From Chloroflexi bacterium UBA5189 (GTDB lineage Bacteria; Chloroflexota; Limnocylindria; Limnocylindrales; CSP1-4), in the NCBI GenBank assembly GCA_002413045.1, contig DHWF01000021.1:289-51536 (forward strand): DNA of 51,248 bases, read 5' to 3'. The stretch's first letter is position 1; each line of letters begins with the position of its first letter. Under the pieces are notes generated by a model. That model was not told the DNA's origin, ran no database searches, and saw only the letters and a list, made by a program, of their open reading frames with translations. A program made the translations under genes and the position numbers. Below are positions 23,385 through 31,546 of the stretch, piece after piece.

Positions 23385-25640
23385 TCAGCCCTCCGGCTCC
23401 AATCCGACGCCGATCCGTGCTGCCCTGGCGAGGTGGCCGGGGAGATGGCGGAGCGCCAATCGCTGCAGGTCGTCGGTCCAGTGCTGCCCCGTCTCGACAT
23501 CATTCGGCGGGCCCGAGTTGACGACGAGGAGGTGCCCGTCGAGGTGCTCCGTCCTGACCGTCGCCGATCCGTCTGGCTGCCGCTCTGCATGGAGATCCAC
23601 CGACGCTGCCCCAACCCGAAGGCGGCGCAGCGTCAGGCTCGGGATCGATGCCGGCAGGCGGGGACGCACCACGGCGAGCACGCCGAGCGGCGCGAACGGG
23701 TAGATCCCGAGCATGACCTGCACGAGCTGGACGACCGCACTTGCCGACCATGCCTGGGGACGGTTCGCGTTGGGGTACGCCACCGGCGTCGGCGTAACGC
23801 CGCGCGGGTGGCCGGACAGGGCCTCGGGCAGGCGCCCGTCGGGCGATCCCGCGGCCGCATCGAAGACCGCTTCCGTCAGCCGGTCGAGGTGCTCCTCGAG
23901 CCCGTAGCGCCGGAAGCCCAGGGCGAACGTCGCCTGCTCGACGGGCCAGACCGACCCCAGGTGGTAGGCGAACGGGTTGTAGGACGGATGTCGGTCGGAC
24001 AGCGTGCGGACGCCCCAGCCCGAGAACAGGTCCGGGGACAGGAGCCGGTCCGCGACCGCCCGGGCTCGCGCCCTCGGCACGATCCCGGCCCCGAGCGCGT
24101 GGCCCGGGTTGGACGTGATCGATCGGACGGCCACCTTGTCGGCATCGAGGGCGAGCGCGTAGAACGACTCGTCCTCCATCCAGTACGCCTCGTCCCAGCG
24201 CCGGCGCAGCCGGGCCGCGGCCGCGAGGAACGGCTCGGCTCGGTCCTCGAGCTCGAGGGCCACGAGGATCTCGGCGATCCGTTGCAGGGCCACGAAATGG
24301 AATGCCTGCTCCTCGACGGTCGCGATGGGGTTCTCGACGATCCTGCCATCGGGGTAGCGGATGGCCTCGTCGGAGTCCTTCCAGCCCTGGTTCTTGAGGC
24401 CGGCCGACGAGCGGGTCTCGTATTCCATGAAGCCGTCGCCGTCGGAATCACCGAGCCCACCAGCCCACTCCATCGCCGCCAGCGCCGCCGGGAGGTGTCG
24501 CCAGAGCAGGTCGGTGTCTCCGGTCCAGTGCCAGGTCTCGCTGAGGGCGATCACGAACATGGCCGGCGACGTCTGCGTCCCGTAGTAGCCATCTCGTGGG
24601 CTGATCCCCAGCTCGGCCAGGGGACCCCGCCGGATCTCATGGATCATCTTGCCGGGCTGCGCGTCGCGCCACGGATCGTCCTTGGTGGCCTGGGTCTGCT
24701 TCACCACCTCCAGGGCGCCGCGACTGATGTCCGGCCCGAGCAGCAGCGATTGCCAGCCCGCGGTCAGCGAGTCACGGCCGAAAACGCCCGTGAACATCGG
24801 CACCCCGGCGTTCACGAACCATCCACGGCGCTCGGCGGGAGCGTCGATCGTCGCTTCGATCTCCCGGTTCCGAAGATCGAACAGGTCGTCGGCTGCGCGA
24901 TCGAAGACCCCTCCCAGCGGCGACGCGCCCTCGATGGATGGCCGCCTGGCGCGCCATCGGTCACGTTCCGCCGCGATGTCGCGCGCCTCGTCCTCCGCGG
25001 GCGATCGCCACACTCCGTCGACCGCGGATGCGATCTCGAGGACCAGGCGCTCCGTCCCTTTGGCGGGAAGGGCGAGGTGCAGCCGCAGCCCGGCGCCCGT
25101 CCACTCCGCACGGCTCAATGGCGCCACGCGAATGCGTACGGCCCGCTCCAACCCTCGTTTGCGATGCCGGACCGAGTACGAGATGGTGAGCTCGCCGGCG
25201 GCGGGAGCCCAGGTGCGAACGATCGTGCCGGACTGCCGGCGACGCCGACCGACCTCGCCCGCGTCAGCGAAGTCGGCGTCGAGCTCGAGCAGGAGGTCAC
25301 CGTCCCACGGGCTCCCGGAGTGGTTCTCGATAACGAGGACTTCGAGGACCCCTCGGCCAACGACCCGCGTGATCCGCACTTCGAGGGCGTCCTGCGGTAG
25401 TACGGCGGCCCTGGCGTCGCCGCCAGGACGGCCGATCCTGAGGACGCCCCACCACCGATCGCTTTCCGGTTTCCCGCTCGAAACGAGCGTGGGCTCGCGA
25501 CCGTCGATCGTGAGTCGGTGGCGCGACAGGATGCGCGTGTCGAAGTCGAAGATCCCCTCGGGATCGGCGACGATCTGGCCGTCAGGGGAGCTGCGCAGCA
25601 CGGTATAGCCGCCATGGATCACCAGGGACGCGTACGTCAT
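23385..25640 (-). CDS. Glycogen debranching enzyme-like protein (N-terminal GDE domain plus GH15/GH63-like barrel)
   Basis: A 751-residue cytosolic protein. ATG 25640 is chosen because the family N-terminus (GYTVLRSSPDGQIVADPEGIFDFDTRILS) follows it; longer readings exist but are low-complexity. Residues about 1-220 form the beta-rich N-terminal domain of bacterial debranching-type proteins. The rest is an alpha/alpha barrel with GVFGRDSLTAGWQ (general acid region), PSRDGYYGTQTSP-like loops (SPRDGYYGTQTSP), and GLKNQGWKDSDEAIRYPDGR, a stretch well conserved in amylo-alpha-1,6-glucosidase-like proteins. It likely acts on trehalose, glycogen side chains or a glycosylated metabolite. No glycogen genes are adjacent, so its exact substrate is open. 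Confidence 0.85.
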   Translation of the reverse strand: MTYASLVIHGGYTVLRSSPDGQIVADPEGIFDFDTRILSRHRLTIDGREPTLVSSGKPESDRWWGVLRIGRPGGDARAAVLPQDALEVRITRVVGRGVLEVLVIENHSGSPWDGDLLLELDADFADAGEVGRRRRQSGTIVRTWAPAAGELTISYSVRHRKRGLERAVRIRVAPLSRAEWTGAGLRLHLALPAKGTERLVLEIASAVDGVWRSPAEDEARDIAAERDRWRARRPSIEGASPLGGVFDRAADDLFDLRNREIEATIDAPAERRGWFVNAGVPMFTGVFGRDSLTAGWQSLLLGPDISRGALEVVKQTQATKDDPWRDAQPGKMIHEIRRGPLAELGISPRDGYYGTQTSPAMFVIALSETWHWTGDTDLLWRHLPAALAAMEWAGGLGDSDGDGFMEYETRSSAGLKNQGWKDSDEAIRYPDGRIVENPIATVEEQAFHFVALQRIAEILVALELEDRAEPFLAAAARLRRRWDEAYWMEDESFYALALDADKVAVRSITSNPGHALGAGIVPRARARAVADRLLSPDLFSGWGVRTLSDRHPSYNPFAYHLGSVWPVEQATFALGFRRYGLEEHLDRLTEAVFDAAAGSPDGRLPEALSGHPRGVTPTPVAYPNANRPQAWSASAVVQLVQVMLGIYPFAPLGVLAVVRPRLPASIPSLTLRRLRVGAASVDLHAERQPDGSATVRTEHLDGHLLVVNSGPPNDVETGQHWTDDLQRLALRHLPGHLARAARIGVGLEPEG

Positions 25641-25701
25641 CGGTCGTCGCCCGGATCCGAAACTCGCCCCCGGGGCGTATCGATGACCGAAGGAGAACTC
25701 C

Positions 25702-25833
25702 ATGACCCGATCGCTGGCGAACCACATTCCATGGCGACTCGGAGCCATCGCCAAGGCGCTGGCCTGGCTCCCAGTCGTCCTGTTCCTGCTCGCGGCATGC
25801 GGGAACGGCCAGGGCACCGGTCCCGGCTACTGA
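25702..25833 (+). CDS. Small lipoprotein, 43 residues, undescribed
   Basis: ATG 25702 follows a strong Shine-Dalgarno sequence (AGGAG, 25691-25695). The product begins MTRSLANHIPWRLGAIAKAL, continues with a hydrophobic stretch, then LLAAC, a good lipobox, and ends GNGQGTGPGY. The mature lipoprotein would be only 11 residues. It lies divergent to the debranching enzyme, with 61 bases between start codons, and 178 bases before the S9 peptidase. Entericidin-like small lipoproteins have this design, but no sequence kinship is evident. Confidence 0.6.
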   Translation: MTRSLANHIPWRLGAIAKALAWLPVVLFLLAACGNGQGTGPGY

Positions 25834-25845
25834 GGTCAGGGCAAT

Positions 25846-25863
25846 CGTCCATCGTGATGGACG
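25846..25863. other. Short inverted repeat downstream of the lipoprotein gene
   Basis: CGTCCATC, two bases, GATGGACG. It starts 13 bases past the lipoprotein stop. It may be an operator or a transcript-end structure; the 2-base loop and missing T-run argue against a standard terminator. The rest of 25864-25998 shows nothing else I can assign. Confidence 0.35.
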
Positions 25864-25998
25864 CAACGCTATCGCGAGAGGCTCGGCAGCAGATTCCTCA
25901 GCTGAGGCTGTAACGCGTTGCAGTGACGCGCCGTTCGATCCGGCGAGCGAGCGTCCGCAGCCGGCTCGCGCCGCGCCTCCGGCACACGGTGCGGCCGA

Positions 25999-26004
25999 TA
26001 CCCT
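25999..26004 (+). promoter_or_regulatory. -10 box for leaderless transcription of the S9 peptidase
   Basis: TACCCT ends 7 bases before ATG 26012; no Shine-Dalgarno sequence is visible. Confidence 0.5.
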
Positions 26005-26011
26005 GTTCAGC

Positions 26012-28138
26012 ATGCCGCGCCGGACCGATCCCCAGACCGTCATCCGATCCCAGGTGGTGCTCGAGGAGCACGACGTCTCCCCCGATGGCCGGTTCGCGGT
26101 CGTGGTCAGGCGGTTCGTCCGCAGCGATGGGTACCAGTCGCACCTGTGGCTCGTGCCGCTCGGCGGCAGCGGCTCCCCGGTCCAGCTGACGAGCGGCGCC
26201 GTCCGGGATGTGCTGCCGCGGGTCGCGCCGGACGGCGCGAGCGTCGCCTTCAAGCGAACGCCGGTCACGGAAGGCGGCCGCCGTGGCGCGCTCCAGCGCA
26301 CCGCCGACCCCAGCGCGGACTCCGCCCGCCTCCTCGTGCTCCCGATCTCCGCGGCCGGCAAGCCCGGCACGCCATGGACGGCGCGCACGCCACGCCGGCG
26401 GTCGGTCGGGGAGATCGCCTGGTCGCCCGACGGATGCCGGCTGGCGTTCACGATGGATGCCGGGCCAGCGCGGTTCATCCAGGGGCCAACGCCGGAGACC
26501 GGGCAGGAACCGCTCGCACGACGCATCACCCGGATCGACTGGCGCATGGACGAGACCGGCCACGTCGACCACTGGCCGCACCTCCACGTCGTCGAGGCGC
26601 GGCGCGGCGCCACGCCCCGCCGGCTCACCGCCGGCGACTGGGGCGTCGCCGGCATCGCCTGGTCGCCGGATGGTGGATCCGTCGCGTTCGCGGCTGATCG
26701 CCGTCTGGACGCAGACCTCCTGCCGCGAACCTCCATCTGGGCGGTCGCCGTGCCTGAGATCCTCGCGGGCTCCGATGCCAACGCGCCCGAGGTCGAGCCG
26801 CGCGAGGTCCTCCGCGTTGGCGGACCGGCGCACTCGCCGGCCTGGTCGCCGGACGGACGCTGGCTCGCCGCAGTCGGGACGCTCGACGCGGACGCGCTCG
26901 ACGACACCAGTCCGGAGCTCGTCGTTGGCCCTGCGGACGGCTCAGCGCCGCCATGGCCACTCGCGCCGTCACTCGATCGGCCGATCGGCAGCTGGATCGA
27001 CACCGACCTGTTCGGCTGGACGGCAAGCTCCCGAACGACGCCCGCCTGGCTGGATCGCGGCAGGATCGTTGCGGTCGTGTCTGATCGCGGGCGCTCAGCC
27101 CCGTGGCGGTTCGATGTCGATCCGGAGACGGGCCGGCCGGCCGAGAGAACCCCGGAGCCGCTCGTGACCGGCGACATCGCGACGCATAGCCTCGCCGTCG
27201 CGACCGGCGAAAACGCCCCACGCGATGGGCGCATGACGCTGCTCGCCTGCGTCGGCAACCGACCCGTGGAACTGGTGACGGTGCCGCTCGGCGGCCAGGC
27301 GCCGGCCATCCGGACGCGGCTCGGCAGCCGCTGGACGGACGGGCTCGAGTGGCCGGAGATGCGCCTCGTCCAGGCGCCCGGCGCGGGCGGGCCGATCGAC
27401 CTCTGGGTTGCCTCCCGAGCCGGGGCCGACGCGAACGCGTCGCTGCCGACCGTCGTCGATGTGCACGGCGGTCCACTCGGCGCGTGGGCGCCGGCGCCGC
27501 ACCTCGAGGTCGTGCTGCTGTGCGCGGCCGGCTACCGGGTCCTGCTCCCCAACATCCGCGGCTCTGCGACGTATGGCCGCGACTGGATCCGCCCGCAGCT
27601 CGGTGACTGGGGCGGCGTCGACGCCGCCGATGTGCACGCAGCCGTGGACCACGCCGTCGCGGCCGGTCTCGCAGATCCGAAGCGGCTCGGTGTGCTGGGG
27701 CTCTCGTACGGCGGGTTCATGGTCAACTGGCTGGTCGGCACGACGGACCGATTCGGTGCCGCGGTGAGCGAGAACGGCGTGTCCAACCAGATCGCGGGCT
27801 GGGCCGGCAGCGACACCGGCGTCGAGTACAACCGCGTGTCGCTCCTCGGCTCGCCGACGGAACCCGGGGGCGCGGAGAAGCTGTGGCGCCAGAGCCCGCT
27901 CCGAAACGTCGCGAATGTGCGGACGCCGCTGCTCATGCTCCAGGCGGAGGCCGACGAGCGCTGTCCCTCCAGCGACAACGAGGCCCTGTTCATCGCGCTT
28001 CGCGTCCTCGGGAAGACGGTGGAGTACGTCCTGTATCCGGAGGAGTTCCACGTCTATGCATCGGCCGGCCGGCCCGATCGACGGATCGATCGGATGAACC
28101 GCGTCATCGACTGGTTCGACCGCTACCTGCGCGCCTGA
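26012..28138 (+). CDS. S9-family peptidase (prolyl oligopeptidase/acylaminoacyl-peptidase type)
   Basis: A 708-residue cytosolic enzyme. Residues 1 to about 430 contain WD40/TolB-like beta-propeller repeats with recurring WSPDG motifs (about residues 133, 220 and 281). The C-terminal alpha/beta hydrolase has nucleophile S565 in GLSYGGFM, acid D648 (EADERCP) and H680 (EEFHVYA), plus the oxyanion-side HGGP (DVHGGPLG). It should cleave short peptides or acyl-amino acids. It converges with another hydrolase (9 bases between stops) and lies near the peptide importer at 31547, so the region may form a peptide salvage set. Confidence 0.92.
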   Translation: MPRRTDPQTVIRSQVVLEEHDVSPDGRFAVVVRRFVRSDGYQSHLWLVPLGGSGSPVQLTSGAVRDVLPRVAPDGASVAFKRTPVTEGGRRGALQRTADPSADSARLLVLPISAAGKPGTPWTARTPRRRSVGEIAWSPDGCRLAFTMDAGPARFIQGPTPETGQEPLARRITRIDWRMDETGHVDHWPHLHVVEARRGATPRRLTAGDWGVAGIAWSPDGGSVAFAADRRLDADLLPRTSIWAVAVPEILAGSDANAPEVEPREVLRVGGPAHSPAWSPDGRWLAAVGTLDADALDDTSPELVVGPADGSAPPWPLAPSLDRPIGSWIDTDLFGWTASSRTTPAWLDRGRIVAVVSDRGRSAPWRFDVDPETGRPAERTPEPLVTGDIATHSLAVATGENAPRDGRMTLLACVGNRPVELVTVPLGGQAPAIRTRLGSRWTDGLEWPEMRLVQAPGAGGPIDLWVASRAGADANASLPTVVDVHGGPLGAWAPAPHLEVVLLCAAGYRVLLPNIRGSATYGRDWIRPQLGDWGGVDAADVHAAVDHAVAAGLADPKRLGVLGLSYGGFMVNWLVGTTDRFGAAVSENGVSNQIAGWAGSDTGVEYNRVSLLGSPTEPGGAEKLWRQSPLRNVANVRTPLLMLQAEADERCPSSDNEALFIALRVLGKTVEYVLYPEEFHVYASAGRPDRRIDRMNRVIDWFDRYLRA

Positions 28139-28147
28139 CCGCGCGCC

Positions 28148-30169
28148 TCAGAGGAGGTCGCGCGCGATCACCTCGTGCCACGCCCGCTCGAAGAACGGCG
28201 CGCCGTCGAGCTCGACCTTGATGCCGACGCGCATGTCGAAGTCCGTCGCCCTCGCGACCGTGCTGCCGTCTGCGATCACGACGATCCTGTGGCCGGCCTG
28301 GTCCAGCCGATACTCGCACGCGTTCTCGAAGTGACCATCGCCCGGGACGCGCTCCGATGCGGTCATCTCGAGCGTTTCGCCGACGAACAGCGTCGAGACG
28401 CCGTCGGGGAGCAGGCTTGTCTCGCCCTCGTGGGTGCGGATCGTGAAGGTGCCCTCGACAGGGTCGTCGAGGGCCTCCCACGACGACGGGTCGGACGTCG
28501 ACGTGCCGATCTCGACGAGCGCGGGCGGCTCCTCGCGGAAGCGCGGCGGCGCGACGACCGCGTCACCCGTCGGCGCGAGTGGCAGCTCCAGACGGGACGG
28601 CGCGTCGGGTCCGCGACGGATCGATAGCTCGCCCGCGCCCGGCGACGGCCACGCGACCGGCCAATGCGCGCTGGCGACGCTCAGGTAGACGCGGTGTCCC
28701 GCCGGGAACCGGTAGCCGGCGGACCGGAGCGGCACGCGGACCTCGTAGACACGGCGCGGCTCGAGCGCGGCCGGCTCGGCGTGCGAGTCTCGGTGGGTCA
28801 GGTTCAGGATGCCCTCTGACACCTGCTCGATGGACCCGTCCGGCGCGACGTCGCCGAGCCGGACGACCAGGTGGGCAACGGGCTGGGTCGCCGCGACGTG
28901 CAGGATCGCCACGGGGACGCCAAGGATGTCGAGCGGCTCGGTGAGCGGCTCGCCGACGTATACGAGGCCGGCGTCCGCCTCCAGGCGGAGGTCGGCGGCG
29001 AGCCCGTTCGGCGGGTGGCCTGCGCCCCAGCACAGGGAGCCGCCGCGAGCGCCGGCGGTCGGCCGGTGGGCGAAGGTGTCGATCCCCGCGGCGACCGCCC
29101 GGGCGCCCAGCCGGCCGGAGCCTGCCGCCTGGTCCGCGTCGAGCTGGAGTGTGAGCCCGGCCGGCGACTCGGGCGGCCAGGCCGCGGCGGCACGCCACGC
29201 ACCATTGAGCCGCGCCGGAAACCGCTCCGGCGGCGTCGGGTCGCGGTGGAACCACGTCAGGGCCGGCTCCAGGTCCGCGCCGTTGGCCTCGTCCTTGAGC
29301 CAGCGGTCGAACCAGCGCATGGTCTCGTGGAGCCAGTCCATGTTCGGCGCTGGGGACGCGTGGTGCGGCAGCCCGTGCACCCACGGCCCCACGATGGTCC
29401 GCCGGCCAGCCGCGTTCGTGCAGCGCGCCTGGATCCGGAACGCCGGGTCGACGTACTCGTCCATCCAGCCCGCGAACTGCAGGACGGCGGCCTCGACGCG
29501 CTCGTAGGCAGGCGCGAGCGATCCTCGGCGCCAGTACGCACCGTCGCGCTGCCGGCGCGCCCACTCGAACAGCCACACCGGCGTCGCGTCGAGGCGGGCC
29601 CGCCAGTCGTCCAGCCACGCGTCGCCGCGCGCCGATTCGAGCGCGGGCAACGCGTTCATCGCGACCTGGCTCACCGCGTACTGGGCGAGGTCGCTGACCG
29701 TCATCGTGCCGCCGACGTAGTGCACGTCGTCGGTGTATCGGTCATCGGTCGCCTGGATCGCGACGATCGCGCCGAGGTGCGGCGGCCGCGCTGCCGCCAC
29801 CTGGATCGACGTGAAGCCGCCGTACGAGAGACCCCACATGCCGACCTTGCCGGTGCACCACGGCTGCGCCGCGAGCCACTCGACGGTGTCGTGGCCGTCC
29901 CACGTCTCGGCCTCGGTGTACTCGTCCAGCGCGATTCCGCCGGAGCTGCCCGTGCCGCGAACGTCGAGGCGGCAGTAGGCGTAGCCGCGCTCGACGAGGT
30001 AGGAGGCGAGGGTCTGGTCCCAGCCCGCGGACCAGTCGTCCTTGCGGTACGGGTCCGTGTTCATGATTGCCGGCACGGGATTCGCCACCGCGTCATCGGG
30101 CAGGAACAGGTTCACCGACAGCTCGATGCCGTCCCGGGCCCGGATGCGGACGTCGCGCCTGATCTCCAC
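28148..30169 (-). CDS. CocE/NonD family alpha/beta hydrolase (X-Pro dipeptidyl-peptidase-like)
   Basis: A 673-residue hydrolase starting at GTG 30169, where the family opening (VEIRRDVRIRARDGIELSVN) begins. The N-terminal hydrolase domain has GLSYGGFT with the nucleophile serine and the tight DVRGTGSSGG loop shared with CocE and PepX. The C-terminal jelly-roll domain includes HRVYLSVASAHWPVAWPSP. About 100 residues extend beyond the usual 560-residue CocE size, with a beta-rich tail (FENACEYRLDQAGHRIVV). Likely an esterase, amidase or prolyl dipeptidase. It is divergent from the flavoenzyme gene at 30223. Confidence 0.88.
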   Translation of the reverse strand: MEIRRDVRIRARDGIELSVNLFLPDDAVANPVPAIMNTDPYRKDDWSAGWDQTLASYLVERGYAYCRLDVRGTGSSGGIALDEYTEAETWDGHDTVEWLAAQPWCTGKVGMWGLSYGGFTSIQVAAARPPHLGAIVAIQATDDRYTDDVHYVGGTMTVSDLAQYAVSQVAMNALPALESARGDAWLDDWRARLDATPVWLFEWARRQRDGAYWRRGSLAPAYERVEAAVLQFAGWMDEYVDPAFRIQARCTNAAGRRTIVGPWVHGLPHHASPAPNMDWLHETMRWFDRWLKDEANGADLEPALTWFHRDPTPPERFPARLNGAWRAAAAWPPESPAGLTLQLDADQAAGSGRLGARAVAAGIDTFAHRPTAGARGGSLCWGAGHPPNGLAADLRLEADAGLVYVGEPLTEPLDILGVPVAILHVAATQPVAHLVVRLGDVAPDGSIEQVSEGILNLTHRDSHAEPAALEPRRVYEVRVPLRSAGYRFPAGHRVYLSVASAHWPVAWPSPGAGELSIRRGPDAPSRLELPLAPTGDAVVAPPRFREEPPALVEIGTSTSDPSSWEALDDPVEGTFTIRTHEGETSLLPDGVSTLFVGETLEMTASERVPGDGHFENACEYRLDQAGHRIVVIADGSTVARATDFDMRVGIKVELDGAPFFERAWHEVIARDLL

Positions 30170-30178
30170 GGTCGATCG

Positions 30179-30184
30179 AGGATA
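30179..30184 (-). promoter_or_regulatory. -10 box of the CocE-like gene
   Basis: On the minus strand TATCCT ends 9 bases before GTG 30169, predicting a leader of only 2-3 bases. Confidence 0.45.
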
Positions 30185-30210
30185 GGCAACGACGCCGGCC
30201 GAGCGTCGGC

Positions 30211-30216
30211 TATCGT
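30211..30216 (+). promoter_or_regulatory. -10 box for leaderless transcription of the flavoenzyme gene
   Basis: TATCGT ends 6 bases before GTG 30223, with no Shine-Dalgarno sequence. It is 26 bases from the opposite-facing -10 box of the CocE-like gene, so the two promoters overlap. Confidence 0.55.
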
Positions 30217-30222
30217 GCCGGC

Positions 30223-31416
30223 GTGGCCAGCACGAGCGCGCGAAGCGAGTACGACGCAATCGTCGTCGGGCTCGGAGGGATCGGCAGCGCCGCCGCGTAC
30301 CGGCTCGCGGCCACGCCCGGTGCGCGGGTCCTCGGACTCGAGCAGTTCGAGCTCGGCCACGACCGCGGCGCCTCGCAGGACGTCTCGCGGATCACGCGGC
30401 GCTCGTACCACCGGCGCGAGTACGTCGAGCTCGCGATCACGGCGCAGGTCGCGTGGCGCGAGATCGAGGCAGCGTCTGGCGAGACGATCCTGACCATGAC
30501 CGGCGGCCTCGACCTGGCGCCACCGGGCGCCGCCGAATCGATCGACGACTACGCGACCGCGATGACCGAGGCGTCCGTGCCGTTCGAATGGCTGGACGCC
30601 GTCGACGTCGCGAGGCACTGGCCGCAGTGGCGCCTCGACCCCGGGACGCGCGGGCTGTTCCAGGCCGACGCCGGTATCGCCGACCCGGACCGCGGCAACG
30701 CGGCCCACCAGCGCCTCGCCAGGTCCGCCGGCGCGACGCTCCTGGAGCACATCCGCGTCAGCGAGATCCGGGACCACGGCGGCGAGCTCGAGGTCCGCAC
30801 GGCGGACGGCCGGACGTTCACGACGGCCTCGGTGGTCGTCGCCGCCGACGCGTGGACGAACGAGCTCCTCGCGCCCCTCGGCGTTGAGCTGCCGCTCAGC
30901 GTCACGCGCGAGCAGGTGACCTGGTTCGCGCCGAGAGATCCCGACGGGTTCGCCGCCAATCGCTTCCCGATCTGGATCTGGCTCGACCAGCCGTCGTTCT
31001 ACGGGTTTCCCACCTACCGCAGCGGCGGCCCCAAGGTCGGTGAGGACGTCGGCGGCCGGCCGACCACGGCGGACGGCCGGACGTTCATCACGGACCCGGA
31101 TTGCCTCGCCCGCGTCGAGCGCTTCCTCGCGGCCCGGATGCCCGGCGCGGTGGGGCCCGCGATCAAGACGAAGACGTGCCTCTACACGCTGACGCCGGAT
31201 CGCGACTTCGTCCTCGACCGGGTCCCGGGCCATCCCGGCGTCATGGTGGCGCTGGGGGCGGCCCACGCCTACAAGTTCGCCGCGCTGTTCGGGACGCTCC
31301 TCGCCGCCCTCGCGCTGGACCCGACGCGCGTGCCGCCGCCGCGCGAGCTGGGGCTGTTCGCGATCGATCGCCCGGCGCTCAGGCCGATTTCGACGAATGT
31401 CGCAGCGACGGGGTAA
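30223..31416 (+). CDS. Sarcosine oxidase / N-methyltryptophan oxidase-like FAD enzyme
   Basis: A 397-residue flavoenzyme. The N-terminal dinucleotide motif is GLGGIGSAAAYRLA, followed by ELGHDRGASQDVSRITRRSY, the FAD contact region of the monomeric sarcosine oxidase family. C319 in KTCLYTLTPDRDFVLD aligns with the cysteine that binds FAD covalently in MSOX/SolA. The C-terminal HPGVMVALGAAHAYKFA loop is also conserved. It should oxidise an N-methyl or secondary amine, releasing H2O2 and an aldehyde or imine. Its context beside a peptide importer and peptidases suggests use of imported amines or modified amino acids, which is inference. Confidence 0.88.
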   Translation: MASTSARSEYDAIVVGLGGIGSAAAYRLAATPGARVLGLEQFELGHDRGASQDVSRITRRSYHRREYVELAITAQVAWREIEAASGETILTMTGGLDLAPPGAAESIDDYATAMTEASVPFEWLDAVDVARHWPQWRLDPGTRGLFQADAGIADPDRGNAAHQRLARSAGATLLEHIRVSEIRDHGGELEVRTADGRTFTTASVVVAADAWTNELLAPLGVELPLSVTREQVTWFAPRDPDGFAANRFPIWIWLDQPSFYGFPTYRSGGPKVGEDVGGRPTTADGRTFITDPDCLARVERFLAARMPGAVGPAIKTKTCLYTLTPDRDFVLDRVPGHPGVMVALGAAHAYKFAALFGTLLAALALDPTRVPPPRELGLFAIDRPALRPISTNVAATG

Positions 31417-31431
31417 TTCACCCGCGAATCG

Positions 31432-31443
31432 CGTTGCGCAACG
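31432..31443. promoter_or_regulatory. Perfect palindrome upstream of the peptide importer operon
   Basis: CGTTGCGCAACG reads the same on both strands. It lies 104 bases before the binding-protein ATG and contains TTGCGC, which could be a -35 box (same hexamer as in the MarR promoter). A repressor dimer could bind here and control uptake; no regulator is adjacent. Confidence 0.4.
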
Positions 31444-31474
31444 AGGGTCGCGTATGCGACGCTAGCCGCCTGGC

Positions 31475-31524
31475 GCACCCAGGGAGAGGCGGGTGCCCCC
31501 AGGGAGAGGCGGTCGCGCCTCCCG
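31475..31524 (+). repeat. Two 15-base direct repeats folded into tandem hairpins in the importer leader
   Basis: CCCAGGGAGAGGCGG occurs at 31478-31492 and 31498-31512, period 20. The first copy sits in a hairpin whose arms are GCACCC (31475-31480) and GGGTGC (31491-31496), with AGGGAGAGGC as loop. The second contributes to a stem GAGGCG/CGCCTC (31506-31511 with 31516-31521). Both lie between the palindrome and the Shine-Dalgarno sequence (GGAGGAG, 31534-31540), so they are probably in the 5' leader. A regulatory RNA role is possible but it does not match a riboswitch class I know. Confidence 0.45.
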
Positions 31525-31546
31525 CCACGCCATTGGAGGAGCCCCG

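Noticed and set aside
25641..25817. Longer N-terminus for the debranching-type enzyme
   Set aside because: The extra residues are low-complexity and overlap the small lipoprotein gene; family homology begins near ATG 25640.
31478..31512. Two direct repeats considered as a CRISPR array
   Set aside because: Only two 15-base copies, 5 bases between them, no cas genes.
31475..31524. GGGAGAG core considered as a glycine riboswitch
   Set aside because: The rest of the conserved core (GCCGAAGG-type part) is absent, and the downstream gene is a peptide-binding protein.
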